The notes: a model not told the origin generated them from the letters alone. Shown: positions 1 through 5,479, counted from the first letter of the stretch. The stretch: DNA of 5,571 nucleotides from an uncultured Clostridia bacterium (GCA_937888935.1 CALARO010000225.1:1-5571); one strand, 5' to 3'. A program made the numbers and translations.

Positions 1-7
1 TTTTCTC

Positions 8-61
8 GCCGAGTTGCCGCCCAAAGGCAATCTCGGCGGCTTGATGTCGCCGAACGGCGAC
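8..61. repeat. Two adjacent hairpin-forming inverted repeats in intergenic DNA
   Basis: The first inverted repeat spans 8-37. GCCGAG plus TTGCC (8-18) pairs with GGCAA (26-30) and CTCGGC (32-37), giving 11 pairs with one bulged T at 31 and a 7-nt loop. The second spans 46-61, with GTCGCC (46-51) pairing perfectly with GGCGAC (56-61) around the loop GAAC. Neither has a T-run directly after it on either strand, so they do not look like simple intrinsic terminators. From memory, read on the minus strand, a CTCATCCGTCGCC start followed by paired hairpins resembles dispersed intergenic elements common in Clostridia genomes. That link is recall, not something this window proves. The element may continue past the left edge. 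Confidence 0.6.
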
Positions 62-66
62 GGATG

Positions 67-290
67 AGGGGCGTAGCCCATTTTTGGTTGAAATTTCCAC
101 CAGAAATTTTCGATCAAGGGGCGTAGCCCATTTTTGGTTTTCTGAATATTTTTAACAAAAAATTTCTGAAAGCCAAGGGGCGTAGCCCATTTTTGGTTGT
201 CTGAATATTTTGGAAAAATTTCAGAAAATCAAGGGGCAATAATTTATACGAATTAAAATTTAAAAACGAAATTTTCAATCAAGGAGCAGT
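67..290. repeat. Intergenic array of a 23-bp GGGGCGTAGCCC repeat
   Basis: A 23-bp unit, AGGGGCGTAGCCCA followed directly by TTTTTGGTT, occurs identically at 67-89, 117-139 and 176-198. Shortened copies follow near 229-238 (TCAAGGGGCA) and 279-288 (TCAAGGAGCA). Start-to-start spacing is about 50-59 bp. Each unit holds a small GGGC-GTA-GCCC hairpin. The spacers are related to one another rather than unique: the second and third both run TCTGAATATTTT, then a short gap, then an A-rich arm ending TTTCTGA or TTTCAGA, so they fold into AT-rich hairpins (for example 200-211 with 214-225, 10 of 12 pairs). This is an iterated intergenic repeat of unknown role. No open reading frame in 1-314 looks like a gene. 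Confidence 0.75.
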
Positions 291-314
291 TCCACAATCG
301 AACGCCATACTTTT

Positions 315-971
315 TCACGCAATCTCCCACACAAACGTTGCCGTATCCCGCGCTTTAATCTCTTCCGGCTCGATTTCCATATCGTCAATGCCCGCCGCGC
401 CCATCATCAGGCATTTGCCATCCACGTTGTAATCGGTTTCCGAATACAAATGCAACTCGCCCCAGTTATAATCAATCGTAACCAGCTCGCCGAGTTTCGC
501 CCCCGAAGCCCCGCACAAAATTTCCGCTTTTTCCCTTGCGTTTTTCACCGCCGCCTTCAATAATTCCGCGCTCACCGCCGTCGGATCTTTCACCGTGAAA
601 TCAATCGAAATTTCGGGTTTTGCGATACACTTCGAAATTTCCGAAAGCACCCTTGCCAGCCGCTTCGTATCGAAATCGAACTCGATTTTCAATCTATGCA
701 CGCAATCATACCCTTCGAACACGCTTTTGTAGTCGCCCTTTTCGTCTTTCACGCTTCTGTAACTCGTATCCACCCTGAAATCCGTGGTTTTCGCCGCCTT
801 CTTCTCAAAACCCGCCGCTTCCAGCGAATTATTCAAATAATTGATTCGCTCCGCAGCCACTTTCATCGTCGAATCGTATTCGTAATCTTTCGCCCTAATT
901 TTCAGGCCGAGTACAATCAGATCGGGCTTCACCGAAACCGCCCCTACGCCTTTCACCGTAATCGTTTTCAT
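315..971 (-). CDS. SIMPL domain-containing protein (DUF541, YggE/BP26-like)
   Basis: This 218-residue protein matches the SIMPL (DUF541) family by its opening, TITVKGVGAVSVKPDL (3-18), the typical 'V-G-G-V-x-V-x-P-D' strand. Other matches are the middle FRVDTSYR segment (65-72), the helix with AVKNAREKAEILCGASGAKLGEL (split at 141-163), and the C-terminal A-T-F-V-W-E-I strand. Family members are usually exported and form oligomers (BP26, YggE); their biochemical role is poorly defined. This one has no signal peptide or membrane segment, so it probably stays in the cytoplasm. The start is well supported: on the minus strand GGAGGT (981-986) lies 9 nt before the ATG. An extended -10 box (TGGTATAAT, 1010-1018) lies upstream. 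The stop is TGA. No clear terminator follows; transcription would run into the repeat array. No frameshift is seen and the length is normal for the family core. Confidence 0.9.
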   Translation of the reverse strand: MKTITVKGVGAVSVKPDLIVLGLKIRAKDYEYDSTMKVAAERINYLNNSLEAAGFEKKAAKTTDFRVDTSYRSVKDEKGDYKSVFEGYDCVHRLKIEFDFDTKRLARVLSEISKCIAKPEISIDFTVKDPTAVSAELLKAAVKNAREKAEILCGASGAKLGELVTIDYNWGELHLYSETDYNVDGKCLMMGAAGIDDMEIEPEEIKARDTATFVWEIA

Positions 972-1009
972 ACTAAAAATACCTCCGTCAAATTTAATTT
1001 TGTATCCCC

Positions 1010-1018
1010 ATTATACCA
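1010..1018 (-). promoter_or_regulatory. Extended -10 promoter for the SIMPL gene
   Basis: Read on the minus strand this is TGGTATAAT, a perfect TATAAT with the TGn extension, 38 bp before the ATG at 971. At 17-bp spacing the -35 position is ACATTT, a poor match to TTGACA. That position falls inside the downstream arm of the preceding gene's terminator. Extended -10 promoters commonly work without a good -35 box. Confidence 0.65.
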
Positions 1019-1029
1019 CGCGGCGCAAC

Positions 1030-1057
1030 AAAAAATGTCGCCCGAAAAGCGACATTT
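1030..1057 (-). terminator. Intrinsic terminator of the helix-turn-helix gene
   Basis: On the minus strand AAATGTCGC (1057-1049) pairs perfectly with GCGACATTT (1041-1033) around the loop TTTTCGG. The T-run continues to 1030, giving six T in a row. It lies 37 bp past the stop codon of the gene ending at 1095. The A-rich stretch on the other side gives no T-run for plus-strand transcripts, so the terminator acts in the minus direction. Confidence 0.8.
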
Positions 1058-1094
1058 AAAAAAGTCCAAAAATTATTTCGAAAATATCTGCTAT

Positions 1095-1685
1095 CTACGC
1101 CCCTAATATTTTCTCGCCGAACTCGTACAACGCCTCGTTAATCTCGAAAATATCATACTTGCCGTGTTTTATAAAGTATTCTAAAATAATATCGAATTTA
1201 TTGCTGTGCGTGAAAGAATATCCTGCCTTTTCGATTAAATCTTTCGCCTCGTCAAGCGGCAATTCCAGCGCGACGGCGAACGCCGCGGCGGTGGTTTTCG
1301 CGGGTTTGTAGTCCTTTTTCGTGCGTATTTTCGAAAACGTTTTCCTGTCGATATGCGCCTTTTTATAGCACTCCGCGTCGCTCATTCCCCGCTCGTCTAT
1401 CAGTCGGAACAACGCATCCGCAAAGCTTTCTTCCACGTCGTCCAGCTCGTCTTCCAGACTGCCCGCCCCATATACCGCAAACGGCGCGGGAATCGCCAGC
1501 TTCGGCGTTTCAAACAATTCATCGCAAAGCCCTTCTCTCTCCGACGTACACTCGTCGATATACGCCGCGATTTCTTCTGCAAGCTTTTTATCCAGCGGCT
1601 CAAATCTCGCTTCCACAACCATATCCGCACTCGCGCCCGAATTCGCGCCCGATTTTTCCGCCGTGCTTTTATAATTTCTTTTCAT
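1095..1685 (-). CDS. Small helix-turn-helix (XRE-like) protein
   Basis: This is a 196-residue soluble protein with no signal peptide. Residues 1-83 are variable, polar and acidic (DELDDVEESF at 79-88). Residues 87-155 look like an all-helical XRE/cro-type helix-turn-helix: SFADALFRLIDERGMSD, then CYKKAHIDRKTFSKI as the turn and recognition helix (106-120), then KPAKTTAAAFAVALELPLDEA (split at 127-147), the usual 'once every gene' helices. Residues 160-195 form a conserved-looking tail (SNKFDIILEYFIKHGKYDIF). From memory, this helix-turn-helix plus tail also occurs as a C-terminal extension on macro-domain and related proteins in Firmicutes; no macro domain is present here. The ATG has GGAGA 8 nt upstream. 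A strong promoter sits upstream and an intrinsic terminator downstream, so it is monocistronic. It is divergent from the EF-G paralogue and could bind the shared region, but its target is unknown. Confidence 0.8.
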   Translation of the reverse strand: MKRNYKSTAEKSGANSGASADMVVEARFEPLDKKLAEEIAAYIDECTSEREGLCDELFETPKLAIPAPFAVYGAGSLEDELDDVEESFADALFRLIDERGMSDAECYKKAHIDRKTFSKIRTKKDYKPAKTTAAAFAVALELPLDEAKDLIEKAGYSFTHSNKFDIILEYFIKHGKYDIFEINEALYEFGEKILGA

Positions 1686-1729
1686 ACCGTTTCTCCGTTC
1701 AGCGTTTTATCCAACGTATTTTCAAGCTT

Positions 1730-1758
1730 ATTATATCACATTCCCCGCCGCCTGTAAA
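1730..1758 (-). promoter_or_regulatory. Sigma-A promoter of the helix-turn-helix gene
   Basis: On the minus strand TTTACA (1758-1753, five of six matches to TTGACA) is separated by 17 bp from a perfect TATAAT (1735-1730). The -10 box is preceded by TGA, giving the extended form TGATATAAT. It lies 45 bp before the ATG at 1685. Confidence 0.8.
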
Positions 1759-1816
1759 GAATTTCAGCCCGCCGCGCCCGAATAATCCCCCGCTCGCCCG
1801 AAAAAACAGTTAAAAA

Positions 1817-1833
1817 TTCACTTTTTTTGTGAA
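1817..1833. promoter_or_regulatory. Inverted repeat in the divergent intergenic region, possible operator
   Basis: TTCAC and GTGAA flank a run of seven T (1822-1828), giving a 5-bp inverted repeat. It lies between the two divergent promoters, 27 bp upstream of the EF-G paralogue's -35 box. It could be a binding site for the divergently encoded helix-turn-helix protein. The arms are short and the surrounding DNA is AT-rich, so it may also be chance. Confidence 0.25.
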
Positions 1834-1859
1834 AATCAAAAAAATTTTCGCCTAACTCC

Positions 1860-1888
1860 TTGAAATTTCGAATAAAATATAGTATAAT
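1860..1888 (+). promoter_or_regulatory. Sigma-A promoter of the EF-G paralogue
   Basis: TTGAAA (1860-1865, five of six consensus matches) and a perfect TATAAT (1883-1888) are separated by 17 bp. The predicted start near 1895 leaves a leader of about 50 nt before the ATG. An AT-rich stretch lies upstream (1801-1850), which could act as an UP element. Confidence 0.85.
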
Positions 1889-1896
1889 ACAGGTAA

Positions 1897-1930
1897 GGCG
1901 GCAAACCCGCCGCCGCAAAAAAATTTTTTT
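1897..1930 (+). other. Leader hairpin and A7-T7 tract before the EF-G paralogue
   Basis: In the untranslated leader GGCGGC (1897-1902) pairs perfectly with GCCGCC (1909-1914) around AAACCC. After GC come seven A (1917-1923) and seven T (1924-1930), just before the ribosome binding site AAGGGGA (1933-1939). The T-run is too far from the stem for a standard terminator, since seven A separate them. A mild stabilising or attenuating role is possible but not shown. Confidence 0.4.
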
Positions 1931-1945
1931 CTAAGGGGAAACACT

Positions 1946-4060
1946 ATGAGCATTTCGGGAGAAAACATCAGAAACATTGCGGTGATCGGTCACGGCGGAG
2001 AAGGCAAAACCACTCTCTGCGAAGCCATGCTTTTTTGCGCGGGCGCGATTGATCGCATGGGCAGAACGGACGACGGCACTACCACAACCGACTTCGACGA
2101 GCTTGAAAAAGCGCGCAAGTCTTCCGTTTTTTTGTCCTGCGCGAATCTTACGTGGAAGGGCGTAAAAATTAATCTTCTCGATCTGCCCGGCTTCTACGAT
2201 TTCGAAGGCGAGCGCAGCGAAGGCTTGCAGGCGGCGGGCGGCGCGCTGCTCGTAATCGGCGCGGGCGGCAACGTACCCGTCGGCGCGGAAAGCGTAATCG
2301 ACTACTGCTTAAAAATGAAAAAGCCGCTGATCATATTCATCAACGGCATGGATAAAGAAAACGCCGATTATGCCGGCACGGTAGCCGCGCTTCGCGAAAA
2401 ATACCCGGGCAAACTCGCCCCCATTCAGCTGCCGATTATGGAAAACGGCAAAATGCAGGGCTGCGTAAACGCGATCCGCGAAAAGGCGTTTTTGTTCCGC
2501 CAGAATGGCACGGAAGAAATCCCCGTTCCCCAAAATCTCGCGGCGCAAATGCAGACGATGCGCGAATCTTTAATGGAAACGGCGGCGGAAAACGACGAAA
2601 CGCTGCTCGATAAATATTTCGACGAAGGCGCGCTCACCAAAGAAGAAATCATTCACGGCATACGCCTTGGCATCGCCTCGGTGAATACCATTCCCGTCAT
2701 GGCGGGCAGCGCGCTTTTTAATCGCGGCGTCATCAATCTGTTAAACGAAATCGTAACGTACATGCCGCAGGCAAACGAACGCGTAAATACGCTCGCCGAA
2801 GATTTATCGGCGGATAAAGTCGTCACCATTCTGCCCGAAGAAAACGCGCCTTTCGCGGCGCAGGCGTTCAGAACCACCGTCGATCCGTTCTCGGGCAAAA
2901 CCACGTACTTAAAAATCTTCCGCGGCGTTTTAAGAAGCGGCGACACGGTGTTCAACCCGAATAAAAACGAAGAAGAACGGATCGGTCAGATTTTCTTCGT
3001 GCGCGGCAAGAAAACGGAAAGCGTTTCCGAAGCGCTCGCGGGCGATATCTGCGCCGTCACGAAACTTTCCGTCACCGGCACGGGCGATACGCTCTGCGCG
3101 CCGGGCGCGAAAGTGAAATTCACGCCCATTCACTTCCCCCGCCCCACGTTTTTCATGGCGATCGGCGCGGAAAAGAAGGGCGAAGAAGATAAAATTTTCG
3201 GCGCGCTCAACAAAATGAAAGAAGAAGATCTCACGTTTTCCGTGGAAAAGAACGCGGAAACGGGCGAAATCCTGCTCGGCGGACAGGGCTCCTTTCAGCA
3301 CATCCTGCTCGGTAGGCTGCTCCTCGGCGGACAGGGCGAAACGCACGTAGAACTGCTCGCAAAGCGCGTGAAAACCCGCTACGGGGCAGACGTAAAGCTC
3401 ACGCAGCCGAAAATCCCCTACCGCGAAACGATCCGCGGCACGGCGGAAGCCGAAGGCAAATACAAAAAGCAGACGGGCGGACACGGGCAGTACGGACACG
3501 TGAAAATCCGCTTCGAGCCGAGCGAAAACGAATTTGAATTCGCCGAAGAAGTGGTGGGCGGCGCTGTGCCGAAATCGTACTTCCCCGCCGTGGAAAAGGG
3601 TTTGCGCGAATGTCTTTGTAAAGGTCCGCTCGCGCTCTACCCCGTCACGGGCGTGAAAGCGGTGCTTTTCGACGGCTCGTATCACGAAGTGGATTCTTCG
3701 GAAGCGGCGTTTAAAGCGGCGGCGGCGATCGCGTTCCGCGAAGGCTTGAAAAACGCGAAGCCGGTGCTTTTAGAGCCGTATTCCAAGCTGAAAATCGCCG
3801 TGAAAAACGATTATCTCGGCGACGTGATGGGCGATATCAATAAACGCCGCGGCAGAATTATGGGTACGGCTTCCGAAGGCGATAAAACCATCGTGCTTGC
3901 CGAAGCGCCGCAGGCGGAGCTTTTAAACTACACCACAGACCTGCGCTCGATCACGCGCGGCAGCGGCAAGTTTGTAGCCGAGCTTTTAGATTACGAAGAA
4001 GTGCCGCGCGAACTTGCGGAAAAAATCGCCGCCGCCCGCGCCGCCGAAAAACAAGAATAA
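1946..4060 (+). CDS. Elongation factor G paralogue (EF-G2-like translational GTPase)
   Basis: This 704-residue protein has the full five-domain EF-G layout: G domain (about 8-275), domain II (302-390), III (397-485), IV (486-606) and V (608-690). The P-loop is GHGGEGKT (15-22), the form typical of EF-G2-type paralogues rather than AHIDAGKT of FusA. Other G motifs diverge: switch I has RKSSV (57-61) where EF-G has RGITI; G3 is DLPGF (79-83), so the catalytic histidine is phenylalanine; G4 is NGMD (133-136) rather than NKMD; G5 GSA (254-256) is kept. Domain IV keeps GGHGQYGHV (511-519) and the tip loop DGSYHEVDSSE (576-586). Domain V is canonical. Domain III carries a 16-residue repeat-type insertion near 443-464. 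Canonical FusA is expected elsewhere in the genome. Paralogues of this class bind ribosomes, but their roles (recycling, stress, weak translocation) vary. The ATG has AAGGGGA 6 nt upstream. The protein could be active or regulatory. Confidence 0.93.
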   Translation: MSISGENIRNIAVIGHGGEGKTTLCEAMLFCAGAIDRMGRTDDGTTTTDFDELEKARKSSVFLSCANLTWKGVKINLLDLPGFYDFEGERSEGLQAAGGALLVIGAGGNVPVGAESVIDYCLKMKKPLIIFINGMDKENADYAGTVAALREKYPGKLAPIQLPIMENGKMQGCVNAIREKAFLFRQNGTEEIPVPQNLAAQMQTMRESLMETAAENDETLLDKYFDEGALTKEEIIHGIRLGIASVNTIPVMAGSALFNRGVINLLNEIVTYMPQANERVNTLAEDLSADKVVTILPEENAPFAAQAFRTTVDPFSGKTTYLKIFRGVLRSGDTVFNPNKNEEERIGQIFFVRGKKTESVSEALAGDICAVTKLSVTGTGDTLCAPGAKVKFTPIHFPRPTFFMAIGAEKKGEEDKIFGALNKMKEEDLTFSVEKNAETGEILLGGQGSFQHILLGRLLLGGQGETHVELLAKRVKTRYGADVKLTQPKIPYRETIRGTAEAEGKYKKQTGGHGQYGHVKIRFEPSENEFEFAEEVVGGAVPKSYFPAVEKGLRECLCKGPLALYPVTGVKAVLFDGSYHEVDSSEAAFKAAAAIAFREGLKNAKPVLLEPYSKLKIAVKNDYLGDVMGDINKRRGRIMGTASEGDKTIVLAEAPQAELLNYTTDLRSITRGSGKFVAELLDYEEVPRELAEKIAAARAAEKQE
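3269..3340 (+). repeat. In-frame internal duplication within the EF-G paralogue
   Basis: The 15-mer CTCGGCGGACAGGGC occurs exactly at 3275-3289 and 3323-3337, 48 bp apart, and both copies encode the end of LLGGQG in the same frame. A second direct repeat, ATCCTGCTCGG, occurs at 3269-3279 and 3302-3312, 33 bp apart. Removing one 48-bp period would restore the usual TGEILLGGQGETH run of the family, so the extra 16 residues look like a duplication with later or accompanying rearrangement. Confidence 0.75.
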
Positions 4061-4070
4061 TCAAAAACAA

Positions 4071-4119
4071 CCGATTTTCGCCGATTTTTCGCCGATTTTT
4101 GTGAAAAAAACGCGTTTTT
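4071..4119 (+). repeat. Short tandem repeat and palindrome after the EF-G paralogue
   Basis: Three near-identical units follow one another: CCGATTTTCG (4071-4080), CCGATTTTTCG (4081-4091) and CCGATTTTTGTG (4092-4103). Just after is a perfect palindrome, AAAAACGCGTTTTT (4106-4119). No GC-rich stem followed by a T-run is present, so I do not call a terminator here. The palindrome could give only a weak A-U stem. It ends 3 bp before the -35 box of the next promoter. Confidence 0.5.
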
Positions 4120-4122
4120 GCC

Positions 4123-4151
4123 TTGCAAAAAATTTTCGTATGTGATATAAT
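4123..4151 (+). promoter_or_regulatory. Extended -10 promoter of the DUF1508 membrane protein gene
   Basis: TTGCAA (4123-4128) and TATAAT (4146-4151) are 17 bp apart, with TGA directly before the -10 box. The predicted leader is only about 25 nt. The same combination recurs at 5415-5443. Confidence 0.8.
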
Positions 4152-4168
4152 TTAAATAAATACAATAT

Positions 4169-4175
4169 AAGGCGG
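4169..4175 (+). promoter_or_regulatory. Ribosome binding site that decides the start at 4184
   Basis: AAGGCGG, one mismatch from AAGGAGG, ends 8 nt before the ATG at 4184. The in-frame GTG at 4175 begins inside this site and has no good site of its own, so the ATG is the likely start. Confidence 0.8.
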
Positions 4176-4183
4176 TGCTTCTT

Positions 4184-5380
4184 ATGATCGAAAAGTTAAA
4201 AAACGCGTTTCAATCTCTCGGCGATAAAATCGGCGTATCGGGAAAAATCGTTGGTTTCGGCGTTCTCGCCGTTCTCGTTCTGCTGCTTGCGATCGTGATT
4301 ATCGCGATCGTTTCGCACGCGAAGAAAAAGAATAAAACGCAGGCTACGGCGCAAGATAAGGCGCAGGATAAAGCGCGGGATACTGCCCCTGCGGCGGCGG
4401 AAAAAACGGAAAAAATCGAAGAAAAACCGCTTGAAAACAGCGAAAATATGCCCGAAAATACGGAAATTATCGAAGAAATTCCCGCAAAAACCCCCGAAAA
4501 CGAAGAAAAAATCGAAGAAAAACAGCCGTTTTCGGAAGAAAAACTGCCCGAAACAGAAGAAAAACCTATCGAAATGAAAGAAAAACCTGCTGAAATCAAA
4601 GAGAAAAAAACCAAAAAACAAGCGGCGAAAGCTTCTGTAAAGCAAGAAACAAAACCCGAGCCGAAACGCATGCTCGGCAAGTGGCGCATTATTGTTAAGG
4701 GCGAAAGCGCGTACATTGCCGCGCTGTACGCTTCGAACGGCGAAGTGATGCTCACGAGCGAAATTTACTCCACCGAAGACGGCGCGAGAAACGGCGTGGA
4801 AACGATAAAGCGCGGCGCGGAAACGGGCAACTTTGTGATTTACCGCGATAAGGGCGGCGACTACTACTTTAAATTGAAGAGTGCGGGCAACCGTCTTTTG
4901 TGCGTGGGCGAAATTTACAAAACCAAAGACACGTGCGAAAAGGCGGCGGAATCGGTGAAGCGCATCGCGAAAGATTCCCCCCTGCTCACCCGCGTGACGA
5001 AAGGCGAAGAATTTATTGCGTATGTCCCGGCGCAGGTGACGCCGCCCGCAAAGAAGAATATGGGCAAATGGCGCATAGAACAGGGCGAAAACGGCGGATT
5101 TTCGGCGAAACTGTACGCAAATAACGGGCAGATCATGCTTTCCACCGAAGAAGTGGCTTCGCGCAAAACCGCCGAAAAAGCCATTGACTCGGTGCGCAAA
5201 AACTGCGCCGCCGGCAATTTCTATATCGACAAAGACAAATTCGGCAGATTTTACTACAAACTGCACAACGCGCAAAAATCGGTGATCTGCACGGGCGAAA
5301 CCTACGATAAGGTTGACGCCGTGGTTTCGGCGATAGAATCGGTGCGCCGCTTCGCTTCCAACGCGGAATTATCGGAATAA
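4184..5380 (+). CDS. Membrane-anchored protein with four DUF1508 (YegP-like) repeats
   Basis: From the ATG at 4184 the protein has 398 residues. One hydrophobic helix (about 22-44: VGFGVLAVLVLLLAIVIIAI and on) is followed by HAKKKNK; the positive charge there suggests the long C-terminal part is cytoplasmic, though topology is uncertain. Residues 50-160 form a disordered-looking linker rich in E, K and P with EEKP-type repeats, starting with a 12-bp tandem repeat (4349-4384) coding AQDK-AQDK-ARDT. Two YegP-like modules follow, each of two DUF1508 units: 165-212 and 215-263, then 294-341 and 344-392. Odd units start GKWRI and hold the family signature (ASNGEVMLTSEIY; YANNGQIMLSTEE). Even units start GNF and end in SVKR or SVRR. 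The function of DUF1508 is not established. The gene has its own promoter. The stop is TAA and no clear terminator is seen before the next promoter. Confidence 0.85.
   Translation: MIEKLKNAFQSLGDKIGVSGKIVGFGVLAVLVLLLAIVIIAIVSHAKKKNKTQATAQDKAQDKARDTAPAAAEKTEKIEEKPLENSENMPENTEIIEEIPAKTPENEEKIEEKQPFSEEKLPETEEKPIEMKEKPAEIKEKKTKKQAAKASVKQETKPEPKRMLGKWRIIVKGESAYIAALYASNGEVMLTSEIYSTEDGARNGVETIKRGAETGNFVIYRDKGGDYYFKLKSAGNRLLCVGEIYKTKDTCEKAAESVKRIAKDSPLLTRVTKGEEFIAYVPAQVTPPAKKNMGKWRIEQGENGGFSAKLYANNGQIMLSTEEVASRKTAEKAIDSVRKNCAAGNFYIDKDKFGRFYYKLHNAQKSVICTGETYDKVDAVVSAIESVRRFASNAELSE
4349..4384 (+). repeat. Three-copy 12-bp in-frame tandem repeat
   Basis: Units GCGCAAGATAAG, GCGCAGGATAAA and GCGCGGGATACT follow without a gap and encode AQDK, AQDK and ARDT at residues 56-67, just after the membrane anchor. 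Such a repeat could change copy number and so alter linker length. Confidence 0.7.
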
Positions 5381-5414
5381 TTCGCGCGGGCGTTTTGCGG
5401 GCAGGCGAATATGC

Positions 5415-5443
5415 TTGCAAAATGAAATCAAGAGTGATATAAT
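5415..5443 (+). promoter_or_regulatory. Extended -10 promoter of the last, partial gene
   Basis: TTGCAA (5415-5420), a 17-bp spacer and TATAAT (5438-5443) with TGA directly before the -10 box. The layout is the same as at 4123-4151, including the A-run after TTGCAA. Transcription should start near 5450, giving an untranslated leader of roughly 90 nt. Confidence 0.8.
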
Positions 5444-5461
5444 ATAGAAAAATATGGAAGT

Positions 5462-5479
5462 TCGGGGGCGCGCCCCCGA
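5462..5479 (+). other. Perfect 18-bp GC-rich palindrome in the leader
   Basis: TCGGGGGCGCGCCCCCGA equals its own reverse complement. As RNA it would form a 7-bp stem with a CGCG loop. The bases after it are CTTTCGCG, not a T-run, so it is not a standard intrinsic terminator. It lies about 12 nt after the predicted transcription start. Confidence 0.75.

Noticed and set aside
67..198. Regular repeat spacing suggesting a CRISPR array
   Set aside because: Spacers are similar to one another, fold into hairpins and vary in length. There are only three full copies and no cas gene is nearby.
696..1106. Plus-strand open frame across the SIMPL gene start
   Set aside because: It overlaps a strongly supported gene and a terminator, and has an H/R/F-rich shadow composition.
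1095..1106. AGGGGCGTAG at the end of the helix-turn-helix gene matches the start of the 23-bp repeat
   Set aside because: The match is only about 10 bp on the minus strand, and the rest of the unit is absent. It is coding sequence plus the stop codon, most likely coincidence.
1736..1918. 60-codon minus-strand open frame in the divergent intergenic region
   Set aside because: It covers both divergent promoters and shows no protein-family features.
2930..3685. 251-codon minus-strand open frame inside the EF-G paralogue
   Set aside because: It is antisense to well-conserved EF-G domains II-IV, has an F/R/A-rich composition and no family resemblance.
4175..4183. Upstream GTG start adding three residues to the DUF1508 protein
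   Set aside because: The GTG overlaps the AAGGCGG ribosome binding site, which is well spaced for the ATG at 4184.
4196..5275. Long minus-strand open frame opposite the DUF1508 gene
   Set aside because: Its product is a low-complexity F/R-rich chain, a mirror of the E/K-rich linker codons, with no recognisable domain. The plus-strand gene has a promoter, ribosome binding site and domains.
5381..5410. Possible terminator after the DUF1508 gene
   Set aside because: Only a 5-bp TTCGC/GCGAA pairing can be drawn and no T-run follows.
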